From the NCBI RefSeq assembly GCF_028598745.1, contig NZ_JAQRFK010000001.1, forward strand, positions 61,836 through 125,835: DNA of 64,000 nucleotides, given 5' to 3'. Origin of the DNA: Xenorhabdus sp. IM139775. GTDB lineage: Bacteria; Pseudomonadota; Gammaproteobacteria; Enterobacterales; Enterobacteriaceae. The position numbers were made by a program, and so were the translations under genes. Below, one piece after another: positions 38,172 to 48,035 of this stretch; positions within the stretch are counted from its first letter, which is position 1; every line of letters begins with the position of its first letter. The notes below the pieces were generated by a model that worked only from the letters and a program-made list of their open reading frames with translations, made no database searches and was not told the DNA's origin.

Positions 38172-38658
38172 AAAAACCCCTTGTGCAGCTAAAGCTACCG
38201 CATGACCCTTGAATGAAGGTTCAGAAAATAAATCAAACTATCTTATCTACTGAGCTATGTCTGAGCTGACGGGTAGCTAAATAGATTCATGGCGTTATTA
38301 ATCAGAAATGAAATATTTCATATGGTAAATTATTTTGCAACAAGATTATAACTAATGTTTATTTAAAGTTGGTGATGGTATTTTTTTGTTAATATAATGT
38401 GAGTGATTAAAGAATGGGCGGTCACTGGTGTGATGATGAATACAATACGTTGATTTAAAACTATTTTTCAGGGGTAAGATGAAGGGAGCTGGTTTAGGCT
38501 GGAATGCCTGTTTTGAGTCGTGGGATGATCTTATATAAAATGAACCAGCGACGATAAAAGATCATGGTGATTTTATCGTCGCCAGCCAATAAACTTTTAA
38601 AAACAATGCGTTGCTGTGTTAAAAAACAAGAGCAATGTGACTGTTAATCATAAAACAA
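38172..38658 (-). promoter_or_regulatory. T6SS operon leader: candidate promoter and operator
   Basis: 487 bp without a gene. On the minus strand a perfect -10 TATAAT (plus-strand 38345-38350) has a poor -35. A perfect palindrome ATGAAATATTTCAT (38308-38321) lies just downstream of the expected start and could be an operator. No sigma-54 site was seen. Also holds the hairpin at 38548-38582. Confidence 0.4.
38548..38582. other. Hairpin downstream of tpx
   Basis: Perfect 12-bp stem GCGACGATAAAA / TTTTATCGTCGC with an 11-nt loop, 77 bp after the tpx stop. The inner T run on either strand makes it a possible weak terminator shielding the T6SS promoter from tpx read-through. Confidence 0.45.
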
Positions 38659-39162
38659 TTATTTCAATACGGCCAATGCACTGTCATAGTCAGGTTCATT
38701 GGTGATTTCATCGACTAACTGGCTATAAATAACCTGATTATTTTCATCCAGCACAACGACAGCACGTGCAGTCAATCCACCCAATGGCCCTTCACTGATT
38801 GCAACGCCGTAGTCTTCCTGAAATTCCCCGCCACGAAGTGTAGAAAGCGTGACAACATTAGACAGACCTTCAGAACCACAGAAACGCGACTGGGCAAACG
38901 GCAAATCCGCTGAAATGCACAGGACGACAGTATTGTCTACTTCGCTGGCGAGTTGATTGAATTGACGGACAGATGTGGCACAAACACCGGTATCAATGCT
39001 TGGGAAGATATTAAGCACCTTACGTTTACCTGCGTAGTGGCTCAATGTGACATCAGCAAGATCTTTAGCAACGAGCGTGAATGCTTTTGCGGCCTGACCT
39101 GCTTGTGGAAAATCTCCGTTAACGGTGATATCACCACCTTGAAACTTGACTGTTTGTGTCAT
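38659..39162 (-). CDS. tpx: Tpx, thiol peroxidase
   Basis: Thioredoxin-dependent lipid-hydroperoxide peroxidase, 167 aa, atypical 2-Cys peroxiredoxin. The peroxidatic Cys lies in [16 protein letters not shown] (near residue 61) and the resolving Cys in SRFCGSEGL (near 95). The N-terminus [16 protein letters not shown] and length match E. coli. In E. coli tpx neighbours tyrR; here the T6SS island separates them. Confidence 0.97.
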   Translation of the reverse strand: MTQTVKFQGGDITVNGDFPQAGQAAKAFTLVAKDLADVTLSHYAGKRKVLNIFPSIDTGVCATSVRQFNQLASEVDNTVVLCISADLPFAQSRFCGSEGLSNVVTLSTLRGGEFQEDYGVAISEGPLGGLTARAVVVLDENNQVIYSQLVDEITNEPDYDSALAVLK

Positions 39163-39346
39163 GGTTTAATCCCTCTATAAAGTAAACTGCGTCGCCAGTG
39201 TAAAGGAATAGTGCGATCTTGCCCACAAAAAATAGAGGTAATATTGAAGAAATGCGCTACCTTCCTTTAATTAACAATGTCTTATAATATTGTTCAAACC
39301 GTGGTTAAGAGGATACCCGATCACCAAACCTGAAGATGTCACCTAT

Positions 39347-39421
39347 AGTCATACCATGTAAGTCATACCATGTAGAACAGCAAGAAACCCCCATTAAGCA
39401 TGAAGATCAAGCATGAAAATC
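39347..39421 (+). repeat. Two short tandem duplications upstream of zntB
   Basis: AGTCATACCATGTA occurs twice in a row (39347-39374), and AAGCATGAAGATC / AAGCATGAAAATC twice in a row (39396-39421). Both lie in the 280-bp zntB leader, just before the AAGGAG box. Confidence 0.85.
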
Positions 39422-39442
39422 AGGTACAAATAAGGAGCAGAT

Positions 39443-40426
39443 GTGGAAACGATCTATGGCTCGGTATTTAAAGGTTCAAATGCCATTGATGCCTGTCAGT
39501 TAAATGGCAAGGGCGGTATAACGGCATTTGGGGACGATTCACTCGTCACGGCAGAACAGCCAGTGTGGCAACATCTTGATTATAAAAATTCGGATAGTCA
39601 TCAATGGCTCATGAATACCACCTTGCTATCACCCCCGGTAAAAGAGGGGTTAGTGAGTGAAAGTATTCGTCCAAAGGTACTGCGCACAGGTGAAGGCACT
39701 TTGATTACCCTGAGAGCGGTGAACCGCAATGATAATGCGCGTCCCGATCACCTCGTTTCGTTTCGCATCTATATTAATGACAAAATGATTATCTCCAGCC
39801 GGCACCGGAAAATTCACTGCATCGACCAAGTACTGGACGATCTGCGCAACGGTGTGGGGGCGAAAAATACCGGTCATTGGCTGGTGGAAATCACCGGCGC
39901 CATTACTGATGAAGTCAATGACTTTATTGAAGAGCTGCATGATAACCTGATTGAGTTTGAAGATGGTATTTTGGAGCAAAAAGTGCCTGGTCGTGGAGAA
40001 TTAGTTTTGCTGCGTAAGCAGTTAATCGTCCTGCGCCGGTACATGGCACCACAGCGGGATATTTTTATTCGTTTAGCCAGTGAGCAATTACCTTGGATGA
40101 GTAATGAAGAGCGTCGTTTAATGCAGGAAATTGCTGATCGATTGGGAAGGGGAATTGATGATCTTGACGGTTGTATTGCCCGAACCGCTGTGCTGGCAGA
40201 TGAAATCAGTTCCATGATGGCAGATGCCATGAACCGCCGTACTTACATGATGTCCCTGTTGGCGATGGTATTCTTGCCAACGACCTTTTTGACCGGGTTA
40301 TTTGGTGTCAACTTGGGGGGCATTCCTGGTAATGCGTATCCGTTTGGGTTCGGCTTATTCACGCTTTTGATGTCACTTTTGATTGGGATTTTCGCGTGGT
40401 GGTTAAGGCGAAGCAAATGGTTGTAG
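39443..40426 (+). CDS. zntB: ZntB, zinc transporter of the CorA family
   Basis: 327-aa pentameric inner-membrane zinc transporter. A long cytoplasmic funnel domain with helical arms (LLRKQLIVLRRYMAPQRDIFIRLASEQLPWM) is followed by two C-terminal membrane helices. The signature loop is GVN (FGVNLGGIPGN), as in ZntB, instead of the CorA GMN. The start is GTG at 39443 after AAGGAG. C-terminus WLRRSKWL as in E. coli. Followed by fnrS, the same order as E. coli. Confidence 0.95.
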   Translation: METIYGSVFKGSNAIDACQLNGKGGITAFGDDSLVTAEQPVWQHLDYKNSDSHQWLMNTTLLSPPVKEGLVSESIRPKVLRTGEGTLITLRAVNRNDNARPDHLVSFRIYINDKMIISSRHRKIHCIDQVLDDLRNGVGAKNTGHWLVEITGAITDEVNDFIEELHDNLIEFEDGILEQKVPGRGELVLLRKQLIVLRRYMAPQRDIFIRLASEQLPWMSNEERRLMQEIADRLGRGIDDLDGCIARTAVLADEISSMMADAMNRRTYMMSLLAMVFLPTTFLTGLFGVNLGGIPGNAYPFGFGLFTLLMSLLIGIFAWWLRRSKWL

Positions 40427-40469
40427 CATGATGATATTTTGCCCGCTGCGGCCATTAATACTGCCGGAT

Positions 40470-40483
40470 TTGAGATAGGTCAA
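40470..40483 (+). promoter_or_regulatory. FNR box of the fnrS promoter
   Basis: TTGAG-ATAG-GTCAA matches the FNR consensus TTGAT-N4-ATCAA at 8 of 10 positions. Its centre is about 42 bp before the inferred fnrS start (40519), the classic class II activator position. A weak -10 (around 40507-40515) fits activator dependence. Confidence 0.8.
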
Positions 40484-40518
40484 TGTTCGGTGCCCGCAAT
40501 TCAAGCAAGATAGATCCC

Positions 40519-40646
40519 GCAGGTGAATACAACGTTGCTCAATGAACGTTGTGCTCCATCATTGTCGTCTTTCTCATATTGAGTTTCAGACAGAATAATT
40601 GCTCATTAATTATGCCGATGCGGGTTCGAGTATCGGCAATTTTTTT
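40519..40646 (+). ncRNA. fnrS: FnrS, anaerobically induced small RNA
   Basis: Hfq-binding sRNA made under FNR control that represses mRNAs of aerobic and oxidative-stress functions. The 5' end GCAGGTGAATACAACGTTG matches E. coli FnrS (GCAGGTGAATGCAACG). The segment GTTGTGCTCCAT-ATTGTC corresponds to the target-pairing middle. An intrinsic terminator GCCGAT-GCGGGTTCGAGT-ATCGGC plus U tract ends it. It lies between zntB and ttcA, the expected locus; dbpA, which follows in E. coli, is absent. About 128 nt. Confidence 0.9.
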
Positions 40647-40682
40647 GTCAGCAGCCTGTTACCAAGGCTGCTTTGCGGGGCA

Positions 40683-41576
40683 TTAAATGTTTGTCACATC
40701 GATAAACAGGTTTTCATCAATGTTGGTTGATGATACGACAGCTTCGTTAAACGCATACTCTTCTCTTTCTCCCGTACGATCCAACGGTAAGTTAACAAAG
40801 TCGAAAAGGGTTTTGTCTGCTAATTGGCTGGGGCTAACATTTTGAACAGATTTGAAAATACTCTCTACTCTGCCCGGTGTTTTCTTATCCCATTCTACCA
40901 GCATCGCTTTAATGGCTTGGCGCTGTAGGTTTTCTTGCGAGCCACATAAGTTGCAGGGAATAATGGGGAATTTTTTATATTCCGCATACATCATGAAGTC
41001 GGCTTCCCGACAATATGTCAGCGGCCTGATGACGACATTCCGCCCATTGTCAGAGCGTAACTTTGGCGGCATCGCCTTCAGGCGGGCGCCATGGAACATA
41101 TTCAGGAACAGCGTTTCAACGATGTCATCAAGATGATGACCGAGGGCAATTTTGGTGGCACCGATTTTTTCTGCAAAAGAATAGAGCGTGCCGCGACGGA
41201 GTCTTGAACACAACCCGCAGGTCGTTTTGCCTTCAGGCACCTTCTCTTTCACCACGGAGTAGGTATCTTTATCGACGATATAGTATGGAATATCCAGATT
41301 TTCAAAATATTGGGGTAAAATATGCTCAGGAAAACCCGGTTGCTTTTGATCAAGGTTTACTGCAACGACTTTGAAATTTATGGGTGCCGCTTTTTGCAGA
41401 TTCAGCAGGATATCTAACATCGCGAATGAATCTTTGCCGCCACTGATACATGCCATTACAACATCATTATCTTCAATCATATTGTAATCAATAATCGCAT
41501 TACCAACGTTTCTCCTCAGGCGTTTCTGGAGTTTGTTGAACTCAAGTGTCTCTTTTCTCGTGTCTTTTTGATTCAT
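40683..41576 (-). CDS. ttcA: TtcA, tRNA 2-thiocytidine synthetase
   Basis: Iron-sulfur ATP-pyrophosphatase that thiolates C32 of certain tRNAs; 297 aa. The PP-loop SGGKDS is near residue 47, and CxxC in [12 protein letters not shown] plus a third Cys in [11 protein letters not shown] bind the 4Fe-4S cluster. [27 protein letters not shown] is conserved. It is convergent with fnrS. A 14-bp repeat array lies about 90 bp upstream of its start. Confidence 0.95.
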   Translation of the reverse strand: MNQKDTRKETLEFNKLQKRLRRNVGNAIIDYNMIEDNDVVMACISGGKDSFAMLDILLNLQKAAPINFKVVAVNLDQKQPGFPEHILPQYFENLDIPYYIVDKDTYSVVKEKVPEGKTTCGLCSRLRRGTLYSFAEKIGATKIALGHHLDDIVETLFLNMFHGARLKAMPPKLRSDNGRNVVIRPLTYCREADFMMYAEYKKFPIIPCNLCGSQENLQRQAIKAMLVEWDKKTPGRVESIFKSVQNVSPSQLADKTLFDFVNLPLDRTGEREEYAFNEAVVSSTNIDENLFIDVTNI

Positions 41577-41666
41577 TGCGACTTCTCACATTGCCGATGG
41601 TATCGGCTATCGATTTCCTATATGGGCTTTTGGCCGGAGGGGGATTATACGGATTTTTCTTTTTAT

Positions 41667-41722
41667 TTGAAACCGATCGCTTGAAACTGATCACTTGAAA
41701 CCGAGCACCCGAAACCGATTTG
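41667..41722 (+). repeat. 14-bp x4 tandem repeat upstream of ttcA
   Basis: Imperfect units TTGAAACCGATCGC, TTGAAACTGATCAC, TTGAAACCGAGCAC and CCGAAACCGATTTG. They lie in the probable promoter region of ttcA (minus strand), between ttcA and the NRPS pseudogene. Confidence 0.85.
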
Positions 41723-41770
41723 TGCCTGACCAATTCCGGCGTTATGTTGAGCGTTACGGGTTCTCGTATT

Positions 41771-41803
41771 TCCCTGACTCTCCGCCACGCGGGGAGTCAG
41801 GGA
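41771..41803. repeat. REP-like hairpin downstream of the NRPS pseudogene
   Basis: TCCCTGACTC-T-CCGC-CAC-GCGG-GAGTCAGGGA (split by pairing blocks) forms a 14-15-bp stem. The inner CTCC...GCGGGGAG core resembles the cores of the ERIC-like copies, but the outer arms differ. No T run, 11 bp after the pseudogene stop on the minus strand. Confidence 0.6.
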
Positions 41804-41814
41804 GTGGGCAATAA

Positions 41815-44800
41815 TTAATGATTATCCTTCATTGACAAGGTATTCATTATTTCTGTACTGATAATGGGAACAGACTCAATCATATTTTCATGATAACAAT
41901 CCTCAATCATCTTAATGACCAAGGGATGAACTGCCCATGGCGAAATATTATTATCCGGTATCTTGGCGATTAATTGACTCATTGCAAATCCAACGCCTTC
42001 TTTATGATGCGGGCTGGCTTGGCCTGCTTTAAATAAAGTGATATTGGCATACGATAACTTTCCGCTTAAATGACAGTCTGCTATTCCTGATTCAAACGGT
42101 ATTGCGGCCAATACTTTATTGATATAAGTTTCTCTTGCGCCCATATCCTGCAATTTTCGGGTCACTTGACGATAGGCACTTGATATATCTAATTTATTCC
42201 TGAGCGCTTTTATCTCATCAGTATTCATGACCGTATCTAATAAAAATAACTGGATTTCTTTTGCACCGAGTTGTTCTAATTGAAAGGCAATTTCCATCGC
42301 CAACTGTCCTCCCAATGACCAGCCTAAAATACGAATCGGTTGATCAATGGCCGTTTCGGTTAAGATCAACTTCATGTAGATCCGGGCTATTTGTTGTAAT
42401 GAATCAATATGATTGTCTGTGCAAAGATTATAATTATCGATGCCGATGCAGTTAACTCTGTCAGATAACGCATTTGCCAGCGGTTCATACACCTCACTAA
42501 CCCCCTGCGCACGGCACAGGTGTTTAAGTTGCCCGTAAGTGTTGCCCTGTACGATGAGCGCTTGTTCGGCCGGTTTTTCAACGGCTTTTATCCGGGTTAA
42601 ATCAACGCGGTGAGTTAACAGGGGGGCAAGATCGTTGGCTCCCTGAAATAGTGCTTTGTGTTCAGCCCAATATCTCTCCGATTCAGCCAGATGCGCCAGA
42701 TAGTATTGCTGGGTGGCCAGATAAGCCTGTTCGACGACGAGCTGAGGCGTTTGTCCCCGCACCAGTGTGTTGTAATACTCATGCACGGCCTGTAAATCGG
42801 GCCACTCCAGCCGTCAGTGATCATGTGATGTTGCGAGATCAGCACTGTGGTTAACTGTTCATGCTGTTTAATTAAAGTGAAACGAATTAAACCCGGCTGG
42901 CTTAAATCAAAGGGCAGGGTACGGTCATGTTGTTGGATCGCATCAATCGCCTGATTGCGCCTGTTGCCGGCTGGCGCTGATCACGGAATTAAGTGCCTGC
43001 CCGAAGGCGGTGATAAATATTTGCGTTTGGGTTTGTGGCAAGCGTGAGCTGATACTGAATTGCAGCCGACCCGCTTGGATCAAGCCATTGATATCCAGCA
43101 ATAAATGGCTGTCGTTCTCGTTGGCCATGACTGAACCGCAACCGTCATCGATCAGGGTCCAGTCCTGATGGCGGGGTTGCCCGGCTTCACCACCCAATTG
43201 GCCGAGTTGGCCGAGATAGTTAAAACTGACAGCTGGCAAATCGTCGGTCAGGTAACATTTCGGTGTGATAACCTGAGTTGGCTTCATGGAGCAGGATGTC
43301 TGTCAGTTTGGCTGATAAATTCAGCCGATGCGGGTTGGCTTCGCCCATCACCGGATAAGTTTCTTTTCCGGCCAGCACACCCTGCCAATAGGGTATTTCA
43401 TCTTGATGCTGTGCGGCATGGCGGTGAACAGCAGCGACCCATTGCCGATAGCTGCTGGTTTTTGCCGGCAGGGTTGTTCCCTGTAGTAGCAAGCGCATAT
43501 CTTCCGCAATAATCCGCCAGGACACCACGTCGATAATCAGGTGGTGAAAGGCGAAAAATAAGCGGGCACTGCCGTCGGCATATCCGGTCAGGTGAGCGGC
43601 TTGCCATAGGGGGCCGTGATGGTAATCAAAGCCACTTTGCCATTGGGTCAGTTGCCGGTGTAATTCCGTTTCTGTGTATTCACCGATATGGCAGTGCCGT
43701 AATGCCGGCAACCAAGACGACATGGCCGGCGGATAGCACTGACGGTACCGTCCGGCCGCCAGCGCACCCGATCGCCGGTTTTATACAGGCGGGTATAACC
43801 CTGCGCCTTGTCTTCGGCGGTGGCTAAGGGATTTTCCACAAAACGCCCGGCAGTCAATTCTGGACGATTCCGATATCCCCGCGCCAACCCGGCACCGCCG
43901 ATATACAACTCGCCGGGGGCACCAATCGGAGACAGTTTGCCGTCATGATTAAGGACATACAGGCGGGTATTATGATGTGCTTTACCAATGGGAATGCGGC
44001 CACTCAATTCACCCACGACATCAAAGTGCGTGACATCATTGGTGGTTTCTGTCGGGCCATAGAGGTTAATTAACGTGCCTGAACCACGATTGATGGCGTT
44101 AAACGCGCTGACATGGGACATCGTCAACGCCTCTCCGCCACATAAAACATAACGGATCGTGTGGGGTAACGGCTGCCCTAAATCCCGTAAGGTTTGGCAA
44201 AAAGCCCCTAACATGGACGGAACAAATTGCACCACTGTCACGCCGGTTTTCTGTATCAGTTGATATAAGGTTTCGGGCTGTCGATGGATATCCGGTGAAG
44301 CCATCACGATACTGGCACCCACCCAGTTGGCGGCCAGTAGCTCCCAGACGGAGGCGTCAAAAGTATAAGGGATTTGTTGCAGCACCTTATCTGATGCGGT
44401 TAATGGATATCGGGATTGCATCCAACACAGGTGATTGATGACATTTTGATGGGTTAATTCAACGCCTTTTGGTTGTCCGGTCGTGCCAGAGGTATAGATA
44501 ATGTAGGCCAGATCCGTGCTTTTGTTTACCGGCAGCAAATTTGCTGCGGATTGGTTTTGGGTGACTGTCCGGTCATCAATGGCTAGCAGCGTTGGCCGGA
44601 TTGGCAAAGCCCGGGTACATTTCTCCAGGGGCGTCAGGTGGCGTTGCTGGGTCAGCAGGCACGGGCTGCCGGTGTCTTCCAGAATAAACTGCACGCGCTC
44701 CGGCGGATATTCCGGCGAAACCGGCACATAAGCGCCGCCGGCTTTCAGCACCGCCAGAATACTGACCACCATCTCCAGACTGCGGTCAAGGTAGAGGGCG

Positions 44801-46416
44801 ATAGGGGTATCGGCTTGCATCGGTACATTGCGTTGCTGCTGACAGCGTTCGCGTATTACAGCGGCAAGCTGGTTTGCCTGTTCGTTAAGCTGACGGTAGG
44901 TCAGGGTTTTATCTTCGAATATCAATGCCACATGATGAGGGGTAGCCGTCGCCTGCATCTCAAACTGCTGCTGCAAAATATTATCTTGCGGGTAGGGAAC
45001 GTCGGTTTGGTTCCAGCTATGCAGCAGGGTGTGGCGCTCCTGCGCTAATAAAATAGGTAATTCACTGACGGGTAAAGCGGGCGAGTCAAGCAACGCCGTC
45101 AATAAGTTCTGCAATCGCGCAAATATTCTGTTTATATCTTGCTGACTAAAATATTCCCGTAAGTAATCTATCGTGATGATGAGTTCTTGATCATAGCCAA
45201 CGTCTTGCAATCGAAAAACAATAGGATCAGTATTCAATCCGCCATTGGCATTATAATGCTGGGCTTGGTTGATTTCAGCGGCTGATGCTGAAAACCTTTC
45301 ATAGAAGATAAAGATATTGGGTAAAGCCACTCCGTGGTTATGAGCCATGCGAACCAAGTGAGAATGAGGAAATTGGCAGTGGCGATAACTCTCTTTCAGC
45401 GCGAATTCCATTCGGTGGATCTGTTCAATGACACTGACTGTGTTGGAAACATGGCAATGTACGGGATAAATATTTGCCTGCATTCCCACAACATATTTCT
45501 CTAATGTTGTCTTTCTGCCATGAGTAATGGTATTAAACGTTAATGCTTGTTGTCCTGTCAGCGCCGACATCATCATGATGACCAGACTTGAAAAGACGGA
45601 GAGAAGATTCGTTTTATTTTTTTCACAAAAAGCACGTAAATCGGCTTTCATTGAAAGGGGTAATCTCAACGCCTCGCTGTCAGAACCCGTATTTTGGTAA
45701 TAAGGGGTTAATTGATGTATATCGTTTTTTGTTAAAAAATCATACCAATAATTTTTATCCTTTTCGTAATGAAACGAATTCAGGTATTCTTTTGCTCTCT
45801 CTATGGTGTCTAAATATCGCGGAATTTCTGCCAGCCACGCGGTGGATGTTTTATTTTGCAGGCAGGCGTACAGCTTATGGATATATTCGTGGAACCGGAA
45901 TAAGCCGACGCCATCAATCATAATATGGTGAAACTTAGTGAAGAAGTAATATTTTTCGCGGGTAAGACGAATCAATGCGGCTTGATACAGGATCTCATTG
46001 CGAAAATTAATGGCTGTCTCCATCTGTTGCTGCATCCAGAGTTTGGCTTTTTTTTCAGGAGCAGGCTGCATGGCAAAATCATGGAATAGGACTGATTCAG
46101 GATCACCCTGATTCTGTATATATTGGGTTGCTTCGTGATCCGAATTAACTGATATGCGTAACCTCAGTATATCAACATGTTGGTGCAGTAATTGCCATGT
46201 TTGTTGCACAATGGCCATATCAACGTTCCCTTCCATTACGGTATACCAACCCAGGTTGTGCAATAGGGGGTTTTCATGGAGGGTTTGTTCGTAAAATACA
46301 TCCTCTTGAGCGGGATGAAGGTGATATAAGTTCGCATTCAACGAACCTTCATGTGTTCTCATAATCAATGATATGAATGCATTCCGTTTACAAGTTATTT
46401 GTAATTTTTGATACAA
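41815..46416 (-). pseudogene. Collapsed non-ribosomal peptide synthetase (C-A-//E//-//C//-TE)
   Basis: Remains of a multimodular NRPS. 43648-46416 encodes a condensation domain (FHHIMIDG) and an adenylation domain (YIIYTSGTTGQPKG, NLYGPTE, LYKTGDRVRWRPDG). This stops abruptly after RWRPDG: the A8-A10 motifs and the carrier protein are missing. The frame shifts into part of an epimerisation domain (43220-43723, HHLIIDVVSWRI), whose centre is deleted. The E-domain end (PAVSFNYLGQ) resumes in another frame (42943-43287). Next is a middle slice of a condensation domain (QHHMITDGWSGP, about 42840) with a further frame change. The final frame, 41815-42786, joins C-domain residue text to a thioesterase with GWSLGG. 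No carrier domain survives, so the enzyme cannot work. Misassembly of repeated modules is the main alternative. Confidence 0.85.
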
Positions 46417-47263
46417 ATGAATAGATTTAAGCGCTTGCCTACCTTAATTTATTTGTTCTGTAGCGTTAATCACGCTCAGTACGCTATATTTTGTTTTTAC
46501 AACTTCGAATATTATTTTTAATAGGTATTAGCATGTTCTATCAGGGTATCATTACAGCTAATCTCGCAACCTTTCAACACTCTCCCTTATACAAAATGGT
46601 TAATACTCAATCGGCCAATGGTTAAAGTTTTATTTCTGATATATGATATATTCAAGTATACATCCTTATCACCTGCCTGTTCCGCTCAAATTATTTTTCC
46701 AATAATAGTCATTATTTGTTATTTATTATCCCGTGGTCATGATGCGATGGCCATGGATTCATGATCATAACGCCTTGAGCTTTAATAGTGATTATCATTT
46801 TGATTGAAGTCTATAATATTTTTTATTTGACAGGTTTATGTTTTTTGAATTACTCATGGATACAAGGCGATATAGCTCAAATTCTTCGTGGTTATTTGTT
46901 ATTATTTTATCTTTCATTATGGTTTTTTATTATTCTGAATAACTTTCTATTCTTTTTTTATATTAAAACAAATGATTTCTTTAAGTTATTTTTCCGAAGG
47001 GTTATTCATGAGTTTCATGTTGTTTTTATTAAGTGCAAAAGGGAGGTAAATTTATTGAAAGGAAGGTTTGTGACTTAAAGATTGATATTTTTCTTTATTT
47101 GATTAAATCACTCTCTGTGAAATATATCCCTGATGATCTTTCTGTTGCTGATAAAGATAATCTAAGCACCACATTTCTTTAAGGCATTGTATTTTAACTT
47201 ATGGTAAATTGGGCGGTTTTTGGAAAGTTTGGTCTATCTTATCATTTGGGCTTGGTGAGCAAT
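46417..47263. other. AT-rich non-coding gap upstream of the NRPS pseudogene
   Basis: About 850 bp. It would contain the old NRPS promoter next to 46417 and the promoter of the EmrE-like pump near 47100-47260. A hydrophobic 96-residue open frame (46788-47078) has no ribosome-binding site or recognisable family, and its composition follows the local AT bias. No RNA gene was recognised. Confidence 0.5.
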
Positions 47264-47596
47264 ATGAATGTGTGGGGTTATTTGTTTATCGCGATTTTGT
47301 CGGAAGTGATAGCAACAACAATGTTAAAAACGGCTGATGGCTTCACTCGCTTAGTGCCATCTATTGTTGTTGTATTGGGATATTGCTTATCGTTCTGGGC
47401 GTTATCGCAAGTTGTAAAATCGATGCCCTTGGGGATTGCTTACGCGGTTTGGTCTTGCCTTGGTATTGTTTTAGTTTCTATTGCAGGGATATTTTTATAT
47501 CAACAAAAATTAGATTTACCGGCAATCTTTGGTATTTTGCTTATTATTGCGGGTGTCTTAGTGATAAATTTACTTTCTAAAAGTGCAGGGCACTAA
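47264..47596 (+). CDS. emrE: EmrE-like small multidrug resistance pump
   Basis: 110-aa four-helix proton/drug antiporter of the SMR family that works as a dimer in the inner membrane. The essential Glu14 is in AILSEVIATT. GFTRLVPS, GIAYAVWSCLGIVLVS and the C-terminal LDLPAIFGILLIIAGVLVINLLSKS closely follow E. coli EmrE, which is also 110 aa. ATG at 47264 (MNVWGYLF) is chosen for that length; the upstream ATG at 47201 adds 21 residues not in the family. It exports cationic biocides or quaternary amines. An ERIC-like element starts 2 bp after its stop. Confidence 0.9.
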   Translation: MNVWGYLFIAILSEVIATTMLKTADGFTRLVPSIVVVLGYCLSFWALSQVVKSMPLGIAYAVWSCLGIVLVSIAGIFLYQQKLDLPAIFGILLIIAGVLVINLLSKSAGH

Positions 47597-47598
47597 TC

Positions 47599-47702
47599 TA
47601 TACCCTATAAACGTCAAGTTGCCACTCGTAAGACGAAAGCCGCTTATTATCTCCCCGCCGCGCGGGGAGATAATAAAGGCAGCGTGAAGTACGACGGGTA
47701 TA
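47599..47702 (+). repeat. ERIC-like miniature inverted-repeat element, copy C
   Basis: 104 bp bounded by TATACCC and GGGTATA. The inner inverted parts are CAAGTTGCC on the left and GGCAGCGTGAAGTACGACG on the right. Its centre is a perfect hairpin, TTATTATCTCCCCGC and complement. It resembles the ERIC/RUP-type elements common in Yersinia, Photorhabdus and Serratia (from memory: ends TATACCC and CAACTTGAAGTATGACGGG). Confidence 0.8.
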
Positions 47703-47744
47703 TACCCAAATCAATATTAATCCGATACTTAAACGGGAATCGAT

Positions 47745-48035
47745 ATGTTGTTAAAGCGAGGAATTATCCTTATCAATCTGTTGCTGGTGAGCACGATATT
47801 GGCGGGTTGCAGCGGGCATCAAACAGACACTTCATCCAGCGGCTACCCACATTATCAATATTCTGATCTGGGCATTAACTTGAGCAGGGATGCCAGTGAA
47901 AATTGCTCTGATGCCGGAGGCATCCCGGCATTAACCCAGCAATTGAATGGGCAGCAAATTCCTGTTTGCCAACTGGCAAATGGTCGCCGCTGCAACGAAC
48001 AGGCTTTGCTGGAGGGCGGGTGCACCTCGTTTTGA
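47745..48035 (+). CDS. DUF333 lipoprotein
   Basis: 96-aa lipoprotein. The signal peptide MLLKRGIILINLLLVSTILAGC has an LAGC lipobox (Cys22). The C-terminal DUF333 motif is seen as SRDASENCSDAGGIPALTQQLNGQQIPVCQLANGRRCNEQALLEGGC, with four Cys that may form disulfides in the periplasm (quoted in family order, residues about 47-94). Related to E. coli YoaF. Function unknown. Confidence 0.85.
   Translation: MLLKRGIILINLLLVSTILAGCSGHQTDTSSSGYPHYQYSDLGINLSRDASENCSDAGGIPALTQQLNGQQIPVCQLANGRRCNEQALLEGGCTSF

Noticed and set aside
46788..47078. Hydrophobic 96-residue open frame in the NRPS-EmrE gap
   Set aside because: No ribosome-binding site, no family resemblance, and Phe/Leu/Ile content explained by the AT-rich DNA.
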